Shown here: one piece after another, positions 46,275 through 47,662 of the stretch
Position numbering within the stretch: position 1 is the stretch's first letter
Layout: each line of letters starts with the position of its first letter
DNA from: an uncultured Chlorobiaceae bacterium
GTDB taxonomy: Bacteria; Bacteroidota; Chlorobiia; Chlorobiales; Chlorobiaceae
DNA: 47,662 nt
Reading direction: 5' to 3'
Assembly (NCBI GenBank): GCA_903843305.1
Contig: CAIMPI010000048.1
Coordinates: 1 to 47,662, forward strand
Program-made: the position numbers and the translations under genes
The notes under the pieces: generated by a model
Seen by the model: only the letters and a program-made list of their open reading frames with translations
Database searches by the model: none
Told to the model about the DNA's origin: nothing

Positions 46275-46918
46275 TTAGTGACAATGTGATAAAATTGTTC
46301 AAGAGTTTTAACAAATCGGAAAGTGTCTTGAAAAATTGATAAGCCAGCTATTCCATAAGCGCCTTCTGCCATGCACAGCGCTCCATTTTCGGGAGTTATG
46401 CCACCAATCGCAAAAATGGGAAGTGTGGTTGCCCGGCAAAGCTTTCCAAGTTGTTCAAGGCCCTGAGGTGTTCCATATATGCGTTTTGATGGTGTGTCGA
46501 AGATAGGGCCAAACAGCAAATAATCTGCGCCGGATTTTTCTGCAATAAGTGCTGATTCTTGCGAGTGTACGCTGCAGCCGAAGATCATGTTAGGAGCAAG
46601 AGGGCGAAGTTGATAGGGAAAACAGCTCTTTTCTGGCAGATGAACACCATCAAGGCGCGCTGCAAGGGCAATATCAACCCGTTCATTAACCAAAAGGCGG
46701 GTACCTTCAGGTAGTCCGATTTCCCTCGCTTTAAGAGCCAGCGTCAAAAGTCGTTTTGCATTGAGCTGTTTTTCCCGAATTTGCACCATGCAGCAAAGTG
46801 AGCCGGGTATGAGATTGAGATTCCGAAGGAGTGAAGTTTCCTTATTATGATTTTCCTGTCCGCTACTGATCAGATAGATACGCGGAAGGGGAGTTTTCGG
46901 CAGTTTATTATGCACCAT
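46271..46918 (-). CDS. Second ThiE-like protein (ThiE/TenI family)
   Basis: 215-residue ThiE/TenI-family TIM barrel, a diverged relative of its neighbour. It keeps CCMVQIREKQLNA, LLVNERVDIALAARLDGVHLPEKS, FGCSVHSQESALIAEKSGADYLLFG and IFAIGGITPENG. The GQ.D diphosphate motif is changed to PEKS. It may be TenI-like (thiazole tautomerase) or a second synthase. ATG 46918 is preferred to a TTG at 46927. First of the thi operon; no TPP riboswitch is seen in the ~90 bp upstream to ridA. Confidence 0.85.
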   Translation of the reverse strand: MVHNKLPKTPLPRIYLISSGQENHNKETSLLRNLNLIPGSLCCMVQIREKQLNAKRLLTLALKAREIGLPEGTRLLVNERVDIALAARLDGVHLPEKSCFPYQLRPLAPNMIFGCSVHSQESALIAEKSGADYLLFGPIFDTPSKRIYGTPQGLEQLGKLCRATTLPIFAIGGITPENGALCMAEGAYGIAGLSIFQDTFRFVKTLEQFYHIVTK

Positions 46919-47047
46919 TATGATCAAAAGGCTTTGATTTCTCAGGAACTATAAATAATTTTAACCGTAATTGCAATAAACACCACGGCGATCCGTTTTT
47001 CTGCAGTGTTAAATTTTCTCTTTAAACTGGTTAACTCTCTTTTGATT

Positions 47048-47530
47048 ATGGGCAGTATCGAAGAACAAATTATCAAGATAGGTTTTACTCTTCCACAGCC
47101 AGCCACCTCTGCGGGGCTCTATTCTCCTGCAATCCGTAGCGGTAATCTTGTCTACACCTCGGGTCAGCTTCCTCTTCGGAATGGCAAACTTGTTGAGGCT
47201 GGCGGAAAAGGGAAGGTTAATGACACCAACTGGGAAGACGCAGTACAAGCCTCTAAAGTTGCCCTTCTCAATGCACTTGCTGCTATTAAATCAGTTACCG
47301 GAACGCTTGACAGTATTGAAAGAGTTGTCAAGCTTACTCTCTATGTCGCTAGTGAGCACCTTTTTTCTAGTCAGCATCTTGTTGCCAATGGTGCGTCATC
47401 TTTGCTGCATGAGATTTTTGGAGAGCAGGGAGCCCATGCGAGAAGTGCAATAGGTGTTGCGGAATTACCCCTTAATGCAAGTCTTGAAATTGAGTTGATT
47501 GTTCAATGTAAATTCCCGATTATACAATAG
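47048..47530 (+). CDS. RidA/YjgF-family protein
   Basis: 160-residue RidA superfamily protein: [44 protein letters not shown], then an [26 protein letters not shown] core and the end [25 protein letters not shown]. The Arg near the end (ARSAIGV) is the residue that binds the imine carboxylate in active RidA. The longer length and GSIEEQI opening suggest a YjgH-like subgroup rather than RidA proper. ATG 47048 is chosen because the upstream 14 codons are hydrophobic and outside the family. Confidence 0.93.
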   Translation: MGSIEEQIIKIGFTLPQPATSAGLYSPAIRSGNLVYTSGQLPLRNGKLVEAGGKGKVNDTNWEDAVQASKVALLNALAAIKSVTGTLDSIERVVKLTLYVASEHLFSSQHLVANGASSLLHEIFGEQGAHARSAIGVAELPLNASLEIELIVQCKFPIIQ

Positions 47531-47533
47531 GTT

Positions 47534-47558
47534 AATAATAGAATATACTGCTATTATT
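47534..47558 (+). terminator. Possible weak terminator after the RidA-family gene
   Basis: Perfect 8-bp repeat AATAATAG/CTATTATT around nine bases, followed by TTT, four bases after the stop. The stem is A/T-rich, so efficiency is doubtful. The remaining ~100 bases of the window are A/T-rich without a gene. Confidence 0.35.
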
Positions 47559-47662
47559 TTTCATTTCATCCCTCCTATTATCCGACAAATCACCCAAATT
47601 AATAAATAATAAAATCATTTAGATCGCATTAATATAGCGGTAATTATACAATTGCATATTTA

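Noticed and set aside
46928-47047. Possible TPP riboswitch before the thi genes
   Set aside because: The CUGAGA and ACCUGAUC-type core elements are not present on the minus strand.

Overview
ORGANISM. Protein by protein the window reads like the chromosome of a green sulfur bacterium (Chlorobium/Pelodictyon group). This is inferred from the style of the housekeeping proteins and from a hairpin-rich intergenic repeat of the kind common in Bacteroidetes/Chlorobi; it has not been confirmed by a search. No plasmid, phage structural or replication-origin genes are seen.

LAYOUT. (1) 1-2.3 kb: a small HTH gene, a 45-residue ORF and an overlapping AAA-ATPase/DUF4276 (TOPRIM-like) pair, next to the 3' end of a tRNA-Ser(CGA) gene; a likely two-gene defence module. 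(2) 3.2-5.2 kb: a cluster of very small stress-type proteins (lmo0937-like membrane peptide, sll1863-like coiled coil, degenerate sigma-like protein, CsbD-like protein, exported Lys/Ala/Glu-rich helix). (3) 5.4-12.6 kb: ordinary accessory genes (VOC, DUF302, SRPBCC, flavodoxin-type reductase, DUF4143 ATPase, YyaL/SPATA20-type protein), with a repeat element and two gene remnants. (4) 12.9-18.1 kb: a MacB/FtsX-type ABC exporter whose adaptor gene is separated from the ATPase and permease by a complete Phd/YoeB toxin-antitoxin pair. (5) 18.1-23.3 kb: a decayed zone with a CopG/BrnT pair, a methylase-like fragment, a broken VapC and its partner, an IS4-type transposase tail, an intact UbiA-family gene, a multiply broken aspartic-protease locus, and an intact Fic gene with a ghost copy beside it. 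(6) 23.3-26.2 kb: a redox cluster (aldo/keto reductase, YqhD-type alcohol dehydrogenase, flavodoxin-type reductase). (7) 26.3-34.0 kb: MqsRA, lying against a truncated antitoxin gene that keeps a perfect operator, then a complete Wadjet system (jetABCD) in one overlapping operon. (8) 34.1-47.6 kb: conserved core genes: priA; rlmN-hypothetical-adk; nrnA-pepA-lipase-lipoprotein-ugd; thiD-thiE-thiE-like; ridA.

HOW IT WORKS TOGETHER. The first 34 kb is an accessory island rich in defence and dormancy genes. Intact systems (AAA/DUF4276, Phd/YoeB, CopG/BrnT, Fic, MqsRA, Wadjet) alternate with wreckage of the same kinds of genes, as expected of a turnover hotspot. The last 13.5 kb is stable core genome. 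Wadjet is the clearest known system. The least described candidates are the AAA/DUF4276 module with its two small upstream ORFs, and the small-protein stress cluster around a degenerate sigma factor. No CRISPR array, rRNA or riboswitch was seen.
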